NCBI GenBank assembly: GCA_963580285.1
Contig: OY757015.1
Coordinates: forward strand, 133,060,029 to 133,124,028
Length of the DNA: 64,000 bases
Direction of reading: 5' to 3'
From: Lucinisca nassula
Taxonomy: Eukaryota > Mollusca > Bivalvia > Lucinida > Lucinidae
Shown here: in pieces, positions 44,701-56,349 of the stretch
Layout: each line of letters begins with the position of its first letter
How positions within the stretch are numbered: the first letter of the stretch is position 1
Program-made: the position numbers and the translations under genes
The notes under the pieces: model-generated
Told to the model about the DNA's origin: nothing
Databases searched by the model: none
The model's input: the letters and a program-made list of their open reading frames with translations, nothing else

Positions 44701-45187
44701 TATACCATTTTTGTCTGTCAGGCTTTGTGTAACGACTGTTTTCGCTTCTTGAATTATACAAGTACCAGAGGATGAGTTTTTTTTTGTAAAGAAATACTAT
44801 TCAGTCTCTTTTTTTTAGCCCAGTATGGGCTCCCTTAACAAGTCACCCGTAGCGAAGGTCTCCCAGTCAATGATTATATCAAATCAGATAAAAAATTGAA
44901 ATATGTAAGATTTGCTTCCCTTGGTACAGTATCACACTCGTAAACCAGTGAACAGTTTATGATATCTTCCACTGAAAGACTTGTGCGACTAGCAAAGACA
45001 CAGATCAGCCTGTACAATCACTCATTCTGAGAAGAGTCTTTTTTAAAGCTGCGGGAGATAAGCGAAAACCCTTATACTACATGGATGTTCAGGATTGTTT
45101 GAGACTTCTTAGTCTCTAAATTTATATGTTAGGTTTTGTCATGCCCTGACTCAAATAAAATACACCGGCATGAATATTCGCCGTTAC
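44701..45187. other. No feature recognised
   Basis: Contains a poly(T) tract near 44778-44817 and nothing that could be assigned. Confidence 0.4.
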
Positions 45188-45191
45188 TTAA

Positions 45192-45804
45192 CCCTTATCC
45201 TGCTGAATAAAACAATTTATTCACACCTATTTCACACCTACTTCTGACTGTCCATCAATTAAATTACATGTACTTTATAGTTAAGGCTGGCTTTTCAAAG
45301 TAAAAAAGATATTCGATTATCATCAGACTTGTCACTGTGATTGATAATCTGTTTAATAGCAATCACTGAAGATTTCAGCATAATTTTACCTTTCTGGCTT
45401 GCTATCTGGACATGACTCTTTAATACCATATGTTATACGTTATTGTATGTATTCGGACAGATAGGTTTGAGCGAATAGTGTAGACCCAGATGAGATACCA
45501 CAGAACGCGGCATCTCATCAGGATCTGCACTGTTTGCCATTTATCCAGCTATTTTATTCACATCAAAAGTAAGTAAATTGTATTTATCAAATAATCGATT
45601 ACTAGTAAACACATATCGATGACAATTTTAGGGAATTTATTGATCGTTTAATCGAGTACCCGATTAATCGTGTCAGCCTTATTGATAGTAAGTATTTGTT
45701 CAATTCATAAACTGCATGACAAACAGTGTAGATCCTGATCAGATTGTTTCTTCAGAACAACACTGTTTGCAAAGGAAGGGTTGTCGTGTTCAGTGGGATA
45801 AGAG
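45192..45804. mobile_element. MITE-D-type element, enlarged
   Basis: TTAA (45188-45191) precedes cccttatcctgctgaa; the right side reads ttcagtgggataagag, gttac, an eroded end and target. The hairpin words tagatcctgatcagatt and aacaacactgtttgc near 45727-45776 match MITE-D. About 400 bp extra lie inside, including another C-type hairpin at 45475-45545 (gtagacccagatgagatacc, gcggcatctcatcaggatct). Confidence 0.6.
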
Positions 45805-46030
45805 TTACGGAAGCTAATCGTTTGCTTTACTTGCCTATGTACGCTAGCGTGTGTGCGTGCGTGTGTGTGCTCTCGAGAGAATTCCCATGTCTGTGCGTAT
45901 GTGCATATATTTGTTTACGAAGGTTTGCAGCCTCTGGGGTTTGATAAAATGAAAAAAGTCATGTGTTTTGAATCCACTGTAATGCTCAAAAGATATACAG
46001 ATTGACTATTGAAGTATTTCGTGTTCTTTC

Positions 46031-46196
46031 TAATCCTCCGTGGTGTAGTGGTTACGCTACTCGCCTTGTAAACCAGGGGTCGCAGGATAGATCCCGGGCT
46101 TCTCCAGACTTTCGGATGAGTCTTTAAACCGAGGTCCCGTCTCCATATGACCTTAGCTGTTGGTGGGACGTAAAACTCAAACACTCACTCACTCTA
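46031..46196 (+). mobile_element. SINE-5, tRNA-derived
   Basis: The head cctccgtggtgtagtggtta and gccttgtaaaccaggggtcg resembles a tRNA-Thr (TGT anticodon loop cttgtaa), with a worn box B (ggatagatccc). The body has cagactttcggatgagtctt and gtctccatatgaccttagct. It ends gtgggacgtaaaactcaaac with a cactcactcactc tail. Confidence 0.85.
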
Positions 46197-46776
46197 ATCC
46201 CACCTTAGCATCATCACAGTGGACCTAGGATTTGTTAGCCAACTGATCTGGCACTGCTGTATCGGTCGCTTAACAAACCAACATTGTGACCCACAGCTCA
46301 TAGAGAAAAGTGGGGTCCAAAGGCAAACATTATTTTCCTATTTTGTTCTAGTCAAAAACATGGATTGAGGGTACCCAAAGCATATAAATGTCAAATTTGT
46401 ATAGGAAAAATGCATTTTTGGAGCGAAGAAAGAATTCATACGCTATTATACAGACAACATTTTCTTAGTCTGTGGGGCCCTCAAGGACGGGTAACCCTCA
46501 CGTGAATAAGCCTGTCTGTCCCAAATTCGAACTTGTCCATGGTTTTATGCCTGTCCTCGTTAGCCTCAAGTTTGATGAAGTTTCTATCAAAAATGAAGTG
46601 ACTGTCTACCGGGCATCATTTTCCCCATTATTAGCCTCTTAGAGACCAAAGGACAAGTCCTGTAATGTAAGCAACGCAAATGTGAATAGCCTGATCTGCT
46701 CCAAATTCGAACTTGCCCAAGATTTTACGACTGTTCTCATTACCTACAAGATTAATGAAGCTCCAATCACAAAAGA

Positions 46777-46981
46777 CAGAAAATTCCTATATTAAGACCA
46801 CCTTTGGAACTGTTCAAAAGTGGTCTTTTAGACCACTTTTGAACAGTTCCAAAGGTGGTCTCTGATCAGAGGACATTGTATGCAGTAAACACAAAGAAAG
46901 AAAACCTGCAGCATACAAATTAAGCTTTTAAAAGCAGAAATAGTCTTATTTTTAGGTGGTTTTAATAGGTGAATTTCACTG
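46777..46981. mobile_element. MITE-G copy, reversed
   Basis: 205 bp, ends cagaaaattcctatattaag and ...taggtgaatttcactg followed by TA. The hairpin ggaactgttcaaaagtggtc, ttttagaccacttttgaaca is intact. Opposite orientation to 44495. Confidence 0.8.
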
Positions 46982-47281
46982 TAAGTTGCTATCTTCTTGA
47001 CAATATTTTTCCCATTACATGTCTATGGGAGACTAAAGGGCAAGTTACTCCCATGTGAATAACCGAACTTGTCCAAGATTTTATAGCTGTCCTCATTACC
47101 TACAAGTTTGATCTAGACCCAATCAAAACATAAAGTGGCTGTTACCCGGGCAACGTTTTTCCTATTAATTGTCTATAGCAGACTAAAAGGCAAGTGTGAA
47201 TAGTACGATCTGTCCCAAAAACGAACTCGCCAAAGATTTGAGGCTGTCCTCATTACCTGCAAGTCTGATGAAGATCTCCTC

Positions 47282-47385
47282 GGGCGTGTCCAGACTTTCC
47301 GACGAGTCTTTAAACCGAGGTCCCGTCTCCATATGACCTAAGCTGTTGATGGGACATAAAACTCAAACACTCACTCACTCTGATG
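47282..47385 (+). mobile_element. SINE-5, 5' truncated
   Basis: Starts ggcgtgtccagactttccga and continues to actcaaacactcactcactc. Inserted in the tandem unit of the host element: tctgatgaagat precedes it (47271-47278) and ctgatgaagatcccatc follows, a likely target duplication. Confidence 0.85.
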
Positions 47386-47574
47386 AAGATCCCATCAAAC
47401 ATGAAATCGCTATCACATCGGACAACATTTTCCCAATTCTAAGAGGCCCTCGGGGCAGGTAACTCTCATACAAATAATCGAAATTGGTCCAAAATGGAAC
47501 CTGTTAGAGATTTTATGCCTGTCCTCATTTACTGCAAGTTTGAACAAGAACTGTCACTATAAGTGAGCAATGCT

Positions 47575-48332
47575 CCCGGAGGAGCCAATTGGAGGAAAAA
47601 AAAGTGCGGACTAGCCCACAAACCCACAAAAATTTAACAAAATTGTCGAAGAAATGTGGAAGTAGTTCGCGTCACAAGGTTTATGAACGCGTTTTTCAGA
47701 AAATATGATCAACGTGAAAATTGTGTTAGGCACCCCTTTACCTCACAAGGAATGCTTGTGCAAAGTTTCAGCTCAAACATTGAAGAAATGTGGAAGAAGT
47801 ACTCGTCACAAGGTTTTCAAACGCGTTTTTCAGAAAATCAAGGGCCGTAACTCCGTCACAGATGACATGATCAACAGCTCAAACGGTGGAGAAATGTAGA
47901 AGTAGTTCGCGTCACAAGGTTTAAGAACGCGTTTTTCAGAAAATCAAGGGCCATAACTCCGTCACAGATGATAGGATCAACGTGAAAATTGTGTTAAGCA
48001 CCCCTTCACCTCACAAGGAATGCATGTGCAAAGTTTCAGCTGAATCAGTGGAGAAATGTTGAAATAGTTCTCATCACAAGGTTTTTAGCACATTTTTTTA
48101 GAAAATAAAGGTTCGTGACTCCTTCGAAAATGACAGAACCAACGGGAAAATTGTGTTAGGTATCCCTTCACCTCACAAGGAATGCATGTGCAAAGTTTCA
48201 GCTCAATCGTTGAAGAAATGTGGAAGTAGTTCGCATCACAAAAAAGTGCGGACTTACAAACCCACAAACGCACAAACAAACGGACAGTGCAGAAACTATA
48301 TGTCCTCCTACGGGGGCATAAAAATGAAGACA
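47575..48332 (-). mobile_element. Second tandem-core element (poly-G/cataa end)
   Basis: The right end reads tatatgtcctcctacggggg, cataa; a cacaaacgcacaaacaaacg tract precedes it. Inside, about four units of ~170 bp repeat ttcgcgtcacaaggtttatg, acctcacaaggaatgcatgt and gcaaagtttcagctcaa. The left end (gctcccggaggagcc) is palindromic. Short plus-strand frames are by-products. Confidence 0.7.
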
Positions 48333-48457
48333 CTGTCAATCTGACAATTTAAGTCTATGGGAGTCTAAAGGGCAAGCAACTCTCACATGAACAGACCGAT
48401 TTGCCCCAAATTCGAACTTATGGCTGTTTTAATTACGTACAGGTAAAACTAGGATCT

Positions 48458-48791
48458 CATCACGAAAACACGCCAATATAATTTTGACCCCCTTGAACCC
48501 CACGTTTATATAGAAAAAACTGGGGTTTACGGGGGTAAACTATATCTTTTCTTAATTCTACTCTAAAATATAGATTGTTGGTACTCGTTAGAACCGCCTC
48601 GATGAGGCGGTTCTAAATATAGATTGTTGGTACTCGTTAGAACCGCCTCGATGAGGCGGTTCTAACGAGTTCCCACAATCTATATTTTGAGCAGAAATAA
48701 GGAAAATATCACAATTTTTCATTCTATAATCTTAGTTGTTTTTTTCGCCGAAAAAAATTCCGTGTATTTGTTTAGGCATGTTTTCGTAATG
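48458..48791. mobile_element. MITE-B copy with duplicated hairpin half
   Basis: Ends catcacgaaaacacgccaat and ...ggcatgttttcgtaatg. The segment atatagattgttggtactcg through gatgaggcggttcta occurs twice in direct order (about 48567-48612 and 48613-48660), before a single right arm. 334 bp instead of ~275. Confidence 0.85.
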
Positions 48792-48823
48792 TGATCAAAA
48801 ATAAAGTTTCTATCGCCAGGAAA

Positions 48824-49125
48824 GCCCCCGCCCATAGGGGCTTGAAGAAATATATGGGCTGCATGATGCTTCCACGCAGAGCTGAATCCGGCCCGCACAC
48901 TAGTACTGGTAAACAGCTTAGAGGATCTAAGCCTGTCCAGGAACCGCGGTGCGAGGTGGACCGTCCATGCTAATAAACCCAATTGGTTTCATTGGGCGAC
49001 AGGGCTTGAGATGTCATTTCATCTCAATGTCGGGTAAAAGTCCCACAAAATTGGAAGCAACGTCTCCAAAATGACCTTTACAGTGTTGACGGGGACGTTA
49101 AACCTCAAATCAAACAAACAAACAA
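48824..49125 (+). mobile_element. SINE-3, complete reference copy
   Basis: Head gcccccgcccataggggctt, gaagaaatatatgggctgca, gatgcttccacgcagagctg; middle tactggtaaacagcttagag and gtttcattgggcgacagggc; body gaagcaacgtctccaaaatg; end gtgttgacggggacgttaaa, cctc, then caaatcaaacaaacaaac. No clear tRNA box A/B, so the head is of uncertain origin. Confidence 0.85.
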
Positions 49126-49632
49126 ACTATCGCCAGGATAACATTCTTCGCCATTATATGTCGAGACTAAATGATACGTAAGTCTGATCTGCCCAAAATT
49201 CGAGCTTATCCAAGATTATATGTCCTCATTACCTGCAAGTTTAATGAAGATTCAATAAAAAAACAAAGTGGCTATTACCCGGACAACATTTTCCCCACGA
49301 AATGTTTATGGGAGACTAAAGGGCAAGCGACTTTCACTAGTGTGAATAGTCCCATCTGCCCCAAAATCGAACCCGTCCAAGATAAAATAGATGTTCTCAT
49401 AATCTGCAAGTCTGATGACGATTCCATCAAACATGAAATCACTATCATCCGGACAACATTTCTCTAAGTCCATGAGGCCCTCAAGAGCGGGTAGCTCCCT
49501 TGCGAATAGACGAAACCGGGCCAAAAGCTCATGGGAATATGCTTATCTGCACCAAATTCGAAAATGTCCAAGATTTTATGGCTATCCTTCTTACCTGCAT
49601 TGATGAAGATCCAATTAAAAATAAAGTGGTTA

Positions 49633-49912
49633 CATTACGATAACACAACCATTTGACAAAGTGCATTTTTTAGATCTCCAAAATGGCATTTTTTTCTGAT
49701 GAAAACCCATGATATTTTTCTAATAAGTGCTCAAAACATAGGTTGTGAGTGCTCGTTAGAACTGCCTCATTGGGGCATGAAGAAATAGATGGACTGCATG
49801 ATGTCTTGGAGTAGAAATAAGAAAAATAAGGTATACCCCCATAAACCCAGTTTTCTCTAAATGAAGTGGGGTTTAGGGGGTGTCTTCATTTCACGGACTT
49901 GTTCACGTGATG
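49633..49912. mobile_element. MITE-B2 with SINE-3 head in place of a hairpin arm
   Basis: Ends cattacgataacacaaccat and ...cacggacttgttcacgtgatg. After the left arm (gtgagtgctcgttagaactg, cctc) the sequence continues attggggcatgaagaaatag, atggactgcatgatg, a SINE-3 head, and then returns to MITE sequence (ggagtagaaataag). The right hairpin arm is absent. Confidence 0.75.
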
Positions 49913-50289
49913 TTATCCTCATTACATGTCTCTGGGAGACTAAAGGACACGTAACTCTCACGTGAATAATACGATCTTACACAAATTCGATCTTGTCCAT
50001 GATTTAATGTTCGTCTTCATTAACTACAAGATGAGCGCCCGATCAAAAATAAGGTCTCTATCGCCCAGGCACAAAAAGCTAACGACGGACGGACGACGGA
50101 CAACAGACTAGGGCATAAGCTGACCTGGCGAGCTAATGATTGTCATTAAGTAAGTGTATATAGATGCCACAACTTATTTTCTTGCGACCGTGAAAATACA
50201 CAGGCGTCAACGGAAAAGTGACGCATGAGAACATTCTTTTGACACATGACTATAGACCTTTTACATCGACAATCATTGTTATTTGTTGT

Positions 50290-50485
50290 ATCATCACAAG
50301 CCCATGATATGACTATACGCAAGCTCTTGATATGAGTATACGCAGGCTCATTAACTGAGTATACGCAAGCTCGTGATATGAGTATACGCAGAGGCTCATT
50401 ATATGAGTATACATAAGCTCGTGATATGAGTATACCCACTGACTCATTATGACGAGTATACGCAGGCTCATAATTTGAGTATACT
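50290..50485. repeat. Minisatellite, ~22 bp unit
   Basis: About nine units of gagtatacgcaagctcgtga, tat, alternating with gagtatacgcaggctcatta. Low-complexity frames on the minus strand arise from it. Confidence 0.85.
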
Positions 50486-50578
50486 CGTATGAAAGGCTGA
50501 TCTGGATCATTTACTCCCCGATTGTTCGATCATGATTATCTCGTCACCGATTGATCGAGGACGGTATTAATCCATAGT

Positions 50579-50848
50579 CATTACGATAATACGCCCGTGT
50601 GACATAGTGCATTTTATCACATGTCCAAAAATGGCTACTTTTCTTATGAAAATCTGTGATATTTTCTTATTTATACTTGTTGTGGGTGCCTGTTAGAACC
50701 GTCTCATTGAGGCGGTTCTAACGAGTACCCATAACCTATGTATTGGCGCAGAAATAAGAAAAATAATGTATACCCCCGTAAACCCCAGTTTTCTCTATAT
50801 TAAGTGGGGTTTTCGGGGTGTTCAATTTACAGACTTACTCGCGTGATG
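50579..50848. mobile_element. MITE-B2, complete
   Basis: Left cattacgataatacgcccgt, right ...acagacttactcgcgtgatg. Core stem gtgcctgttagaaccgtctc, attga, ggcggttctaacgagtaccc. Inverted pair atattttcttatttata and cgcagaaataagaaaaataa. 270 bp. Confidence 0.85.
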
Positions 50849-51080
50849 GTTTAAGCACTAAAATGACTCAGGTCAGCCTGAGCATACACACAGTCTGATC
50901 CGAGTTTTCGCAAGTTGCATGAGTAAACTCTGGATTCTGGTCCATCATTACAGCAGATATCCTAGACGCTGATGCTTTGTATCTTCCCTGCTCGCACGTG
51001 CCAAACTGCATCTTTTCCTGCATAGACTAACAATTACCATCCTTATGCATAGGTTTCGTCGGTAATCGGTTTTATTTTTA

Positions 51081-51141
<61 letters not shown>
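51081..51141 (+). repeat. (CAT)n microsatellite
   Basis: Twenty uninterrupted cat units; begins after ttttattttta. Confidence 0.95.
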
Positions 51142-51147
<6 letters not shown>

Positions 51148-51172
51148 AACCAAACTATATCAATGTCATTAG

Positions 51173-51446
51173 TCTGAATGGTGATCAAGAGGACGGGGGT
51201 TCGATTCCTGCCGGGGTCGGCAACATTCTTTTGTGGAGATTGATCATGAAATATTTTATATGGTCATTCTCTCCCTGCCGCTGTTTCAAGAAGGGCAGCT
51301 GTCAGTTTCTGGCGAAAGAATGTGCACTGTACTGGTTAACCGCTTACATATAAGCCTGTCCAGGAAAATGTGGCTAGGTAAACTGACTGGCTCAAAAATG
51401 ACCTAAAATAGTGTTGACTGGGCCGTTAAACTTCAATGCAAACGCA
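51173..51446 (+). mobile_element. SINE-2, 5' truncated, 14 bp target duplication
   Basis: The perfect direct repeat atcaatgtcattag stands at 51159-51172 and 51447-51460. The element starts inside the tRNA-like head (tggtgatcaagaggacgggg, gttcgattcctg), and runs to gtgttgactgggccgttaaa, cttcaatgcaaacgca. Long target duplication with 5' truncation is the signature of LINE-mediated retroposition. Confidence 0.9.
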
Positions 51447-51460
51447 ATCAATGTCATTAG

Positions 51461-52154
51461 ATGAAATGAAATAAAATGACATTTGTCACGGAGAATAATA
51501 GGTTTTCATACTATTATCAGTTTACCTGAAACTGGTCATTATGGATTGACGAATAGTCAGGTCATGTTAGGGTCAAAACATCCCCTGCTTAGGGGTTCTG
51601 AACTCTTCAACTTTTCACAATTGCATAGACGAGAATAATATTAAACATGGAAGGAAAAATAGTACAATAACTAGCTTACCTCTTTTACCTTTAAGCATAA
51701 TCCTGAGAACCCACAACGATTAACAAACCCGTGAGCTGCAATGACGTCTTTTGTATCTGTAGAACTAGGATCTTCGAAAACTTGGGATATTTCCCTTTGT
51801 GTCTGGTCTAAACTGTGATCGCAGCCCCCGTCCACTGGGGCATGAAGAAATAGATTTGACTGCATGGTGTTTCCACACAGAGATGAAAGCCTTAAAATTT
51901 CAGACGATTGACTTGCGATTTTCGGCTATAAGGGAAAATTCATTATTTACCAGCCGGAGGGGTTGGATGATTTTTAAACAAAATCTGACCCCCTATCAAG
52001 TCAAGCGTCAACCTATGATCACCCCGCCCCCCTATGGGTACTGAAAATAAAACCTAGATCCACCCCCTCCCACGCCTCGGTCTACTCCAGCCTACTGTAC
52101 CCTACCCATTCGGTCTACCCCAGTCTATTGTAAACTTAATAGAAATTCAAAAGT
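51461..52154. other. No gene; SINE-3 head fragment
   Basis: 51826-51890 holds gcccccgtccactggggcat, gaagaaatagatttgactgc, tggtgtttccacacag and then stops being SINE-3. The rest, including a C-rich stretch near 52020-52110, is unassigned. Confidence 0.55.
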
Positions 52155-53073
52155 AAAGGGGCAGTCCCTATAAGGCCCATTTTATGGCCACTTTTGATTT
52201 TCTTTAAACTTTGCAGACTCAACATAGGATGTATTTGCTGTAATGTGGTGAAATTTCAGATCCGCAGATTTAATGATATTGGCTCTATGAGCAACCAAAG
52301 TGGGCGGGGTAATTCTACCCCATTGAGAGACCTGTAGTTCTTACGCTATTATCTCTAGCGCAAAGCATCTTGTTAAGTGGGTCATTTTAGTATTGTTTAG
52401 ACCTTTATAGATGTTAAACATAATGTATATGTTTTTGTTGAAAAATTCTCCACTTTACCACTATACTCACTTAGATGTCGTACCTAAATTTCAGCTAAAT
52501 TTACTGACCATCTTTACGCAAAACCACAACGTAAGTTTGTTTCCAAAGCTATTGCAAAAGTACTTGACAGGGATAATTAAGATATAATAGGCATTGCCAA
52601 ATTATGAGCATTTCTTTCGACTATAATTAGAGTTATCTGCCCCTGAATACTTTTTTGTCATATTTTCTGCCATATTTAAAATCTATAACTATATGGCAAA
52701 AGGATTCTTCAAAGCAGTCAAAACTCAGCACACAATGCTTTTCTATCGATCAAATAAAGCTGTTAGGTGATTTGTGAATATCATCTTTAATAATGACTGA
52801 AACAATATGGGTGGGTTAAATACACCCCTTTGCTATTTCTACTGCAAAAATTCCTTGGCTTTTTGTCAACTCATCTTCACAAATCATACTAGTGAAGAGT
52901 AAGCACTAGCACATACTATAATTGATGGTAGAAACAATAATTTTTCACATTTGTTACACCAAAAATGTCTAGCAATAAAGAAATTGATCTTTTATTGAAT
53001 GACAACACTTATTTTACATGAGATTTTATATTTATTCTTTTGCTCTACAACACATTCTATTAAAAGTAAATAG

Positions 53074-53345
53074 CCTCGATAGCTCAGTGGCTAGTGCGTT
53101 CGACTTACAATCGAAAGGTTGTTGGTTCAAATCCGGCCACCAGAGGCAAGCTGTATCGTTAGGCAAGACACGTAATGGCACTGCCCCACTCCACTCAGGT
53201 GTAAATGGGTAGCAGTGGAGCAACGGTCACTGCTTTTCTCTCGCGCACGTGATAACACCCAAAATGTGTGTTCGAGAGCGATTCAATTAGCTTGAAGCTT
53301 TCATGGCAATCGAACTAAAACCAATTGGTATAAACTAAGTAAATA
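53074..53345 (+). mobile_element. SINE-6, tRNA-derived
   Basis: Head gcctcgatagctcagtggct, anticodon-arm ttcgacttacaatcgaa (loop would give anticodon TAC, valine-like), box B ttggttcaaatccgg, partial acceptor match gcctc/gaggc. The body includes taaatgggtagcagtggagc. The fold is close to a tRNA but the acceptor stem is imperfect and SINE-type sequence continues, so a functional tRNA gene is unlikely. Confidence 0.8.
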
Positions 53346-55486
53346 GAATTTAGTAGACTATTGCTAAAAAGCTATTTGCCCTGTTTACACGTTTTCAGCA
53401 GCTGTTTCAAATAATTGACTTGTTTGATTCAGCTGTTGTTGTAACAAGTGTTATTCAGACAGTTTAGTATACTAACGCATTGAAAGGTGCTGCAGGTATC
53501 TGTTTTAACAATTACGTTGATACCGGGTTATGAAAATAATTTGAAACCTTAAAGTTTCAATCTTATATTCTTTGTATCATATACTGCATTGTTAATATAT
53601 AGAGATTATCATATGGCAATTTTCATATCATACCCTATATCAGCCCGAGACTCCCATGCCATATCATAATCTGTTTATCATATATTTCACTTTTGAAAAA
53701 AAATGTTCAAAATAAATTGTATTAATTGCATCTGCCTAATACCAAAGTTACAATGAGACTCTCATTATCTTTGGTCTAGCTATGTAATTTAAGAGATGCT
53801 TGCGATTTGACAGATGAAAAAGTCTGTCAGCAATCCCCTGCATCATTCTTTCGCCCATGTTCCTATCGTATTCGCTGCGCTGTGCCATGTTTTTTTTTTT
53901 GTTTTTGGTTTTGCCAAACAGTTCGAACAGACGAAAATATTGCAAATTGCAAATGGCGTCCTGAATGCCGCAAAAGGAAGAACGCCGCGGGTTCCGAGTA
54001 GGGTGACGTCAGAGGTATGATAAAGGCTTAGGGGTGCGATAAAGGGTTGTGATATGGATTTTTGGGGTATGATAAAGCTCATGCGATATGGCAGCACGTG
54101 CATGCGTGATACGTGCATTGGTGTCACGTTCGTATCGCATATTCAAAAACTAAGTATTTTATACTAAATGTATGATAAATATTTATATCTAATTCATTAT
54201 GGTGTCAGACGCACACCATAATTAATTAGACCTTTGTAAAGACTGCTTCGAGGTAATTAAGCAAAATATATTTTATTCTACTAAGTTTTGCCCACATATG
54301 GCAAATTTTCCTACAATTTTTATTCTATGTGAGGATTCGTGGGTTCAATGCCGGCTTCTCCAGACTTTGGAATGAGACTTTGGAATGAAGTGGGGCACGC
54401 ACAGTTGGTTGCTGTGCACATATATCATCTGTACTCTGGTACTTAAGTTTCTTTAGACACAATACAGAAAATAATGACACTAAACCTAACAGAGCTCACA
54501 TAGACCACGTCGTAGATGAAGCCATAGACACTTGGAGTGCATCAAGTGAGTCTGATGAAGATGAATAGAAAGGATAGATGGTTACAGGGTACTAAATTCA
54601 TTTGTAACAGTAGCATCCTTCTCGGTCTGATAGAGAACAGGATAGAAGACAAACCCACCAAAGTCAAACATCAGACCTGTGAAGCCATTAACAAAAGTAG
54701 CAAGGAACGGTTCAGGGAAAGCCACAATCACAAGATGTGGCCAAAGCAAGGACAGACAAAACACATAACATGCCAAAAACAACACATTCTAACTCAAAAG
54801 GGGTGTTTTAAATGAGAAACAAAAGACACACAACAAATGTAACACACAAAGGGGACATCAACAGGCCAAAGTATTGCATGAACCACTGCCTTAGAATGGC
54901 CGGTAGCGCAGACAACCATTTGGATGAAGGACCCTCTAAGTCCAGCCAACATTCACCATTCGTTCAGGTGTAAAATATTGAATGCTTGTTTTTTTTACTG
55001 GATGTCTACCATAACTGTCGGTGCTAAATCAGGATCTGTGTAGTCACTCTTCTTTCTGTCAAATCCCTAAGCAATTGTTGGTCAGCCAAAACTGATAATC
55101 TATTAAAGATTGGTTGTCAAAATCACTGGATAGGTAAATTCATAAAAAAAAAAACACCTACCAGTTGGTAAGTAGATAAAAGATGCATACGTGTATATGG
55201 TGTCAAGAGTTAAATGCAAGGCTCAAAGAGTACCAGAATCAAAGGCAAGAGACTATTGAAGGCTCCAATATGATATACAAGTGAAGGGACATAGTAAGCA
55301 AGTGCCTTATAGGTTCTGAAAATATAAATGAAGCCTAAACTGCTGTGGGATCTGGACAAGATGAACCACAATTATCTACATACTATTTTGGCTGCAGTTC
55401 CAAATATATGTAAAATCAACTGAAAAGCTTCAAAATAAATGTTGTGATGTAATGCAAGATTTTTTAAGTCAAGTAAAGTTTCAATG
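53346..55486. other. Interior of element L, no gene recognised
   Basis: AT-rich. Around 54000-54130 there are several tatgataaa and gcgatatgg words; at 54330-54400 a weak SINE-5 relic (gggttcaatgccggcttctc, cagactttg). Frames at 54537-54815 and 53748-54127 have no domain. A decayed transposase cannot be excluded. Confidence 0.45.
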
Positions 55487-55501
55487 CTATAGGTAGGTAT
55501 G

Positions 55502-55783
55502 GTTCGATCCCGGGCCGCGACATACCAAAGTCGTTAACAATGGTACTAGCTGCTCCTCGCTTGGCACTCAGATTTACGGGGTAGAGCTAGGACTGGTCGA
55601 CCCAGTGTTAGGATAATGTGACTGGGTGTGGTATCATGTAATGTGTCTGGGACATGATACTTCAGTGAGGCAGCACTATAAAAGTGAGCATTGAGTTCCT
55701 TGTCGCAACCAGACACCGTCGTGATATGACTGAAAAATTGTTGAAAGCGACGTTAAACCCGAATTCACACACACACACACGCA

Positions 55784-55865
<82 letters not shown>
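55502..55865 (+). mobile_element. SINE-4, 5' truncated, 15 bp target duplication, CA tail
   Basis: The perfect direct repeat ctataggtaggtatg occurs at 55487-55501 and 55866-55880. The element begins at box B (gttcgatcccgggccgc) and ends gttgaaagcgacgttaaacc followed by (CA)n with a gcac variant block, about 100 bp. The CA run is inside the duplication and so is part of the element tail. Cys/Val frames here are artefacts. Confidence 0.92.
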
Positions 55866-55868
<3 letters not shown>

Positions 55869-56047
55869 TAGGTAGGTATGACCTAAAAGGAGACTTATTC
55901 TAAAGATTATGAGAAAATTTCGGTTTTTCTAACTTCATCTTAATTGTCAGAAAGATAGATTTATGAAGATGAGTTGACATAAAGCCTAGGAATTTTTGCA
56001 GCAGAAATAGCAAAGGGGTATATTTAACCCACTCATATTGTTTAATT

Positions 56048-56349
56048 GCCGGCCTCAGTGGCTCAGTCGGATGCGCGTCTGACTGGTGATCAGGAGGACG
56101 CGGGTTCGACTCCCGCCGGGGTCGGCAACATTCTTTCGTGGAGATTGATCATGAAATCTTTTCTACGGTCATTCTCTCTCTTCCGCTGATTCAAGAAGGG
56201 CAGTTGTCAGTTTCTGGCGAAAGAATGTGCACTGTACTGGTTAACCGCTTACGTATAAGCCTGCCCAGGAAAGTGTTGATAGGTAAACTGACCGGCTCAA
56301 AAATGACCTAAATAGTGTTGACTGGGCCGTAAAACTCCAATACAAACAA
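56048..56349 (+). mobile_element. SINE-2, full-length, 13 bp target duplication
   Basis: The perfect direct repeat atattgtttaatt occurs at 56035-56047 and 56350-56362. The head gccggcctcagtggctcagt (box A), gcgggttcgactcccgccgg (box B); body ttgatcatgaaatcttttct and gtactggttaaccgcttacg; end gtgttgactgggccgtaaaa, ctccaatacaaac. 302 bp. The best reference copy of the family in the window. Confidence 0.95.

Larger units (their letters stand above)
46300..50133 (-). mobile_element. Helitron-like element, reversed, heavily interrupted
   Basis: The right border reads agctaacgacggacggacga, ...cataagctgacctggcgagc, the complement of the gctcacc/ccgtc end seen at 7931. The internal tandem unit (~170-190 bp) contains attcgaacttgtccaagatt, ctgtcctcattacctgcaag and gtctatgggagactaaaggg, and occurs at about 46430-46770, 46985-47575, 48335-48457, 49130-49630 and 49915-50090. 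Between those blocks lie MITE-G, SINE-5, a second tandem element, MITE-B, SINE-3 and MITE-B2. The left border is lost in a MITE-B remnant near 46340. Confidence 0.65.

Noticed and set aside
53074..53148. tRNA-Val gene
   Set aside because: Boxes and the anticodon arm look good, but the acceptor stem is imperfect and a SINE body follows directly.
55662..55875. Cys/Val and His/Thr repeat proteins
   Set aside because: Translations of the (CA)n tail of SINE-4.
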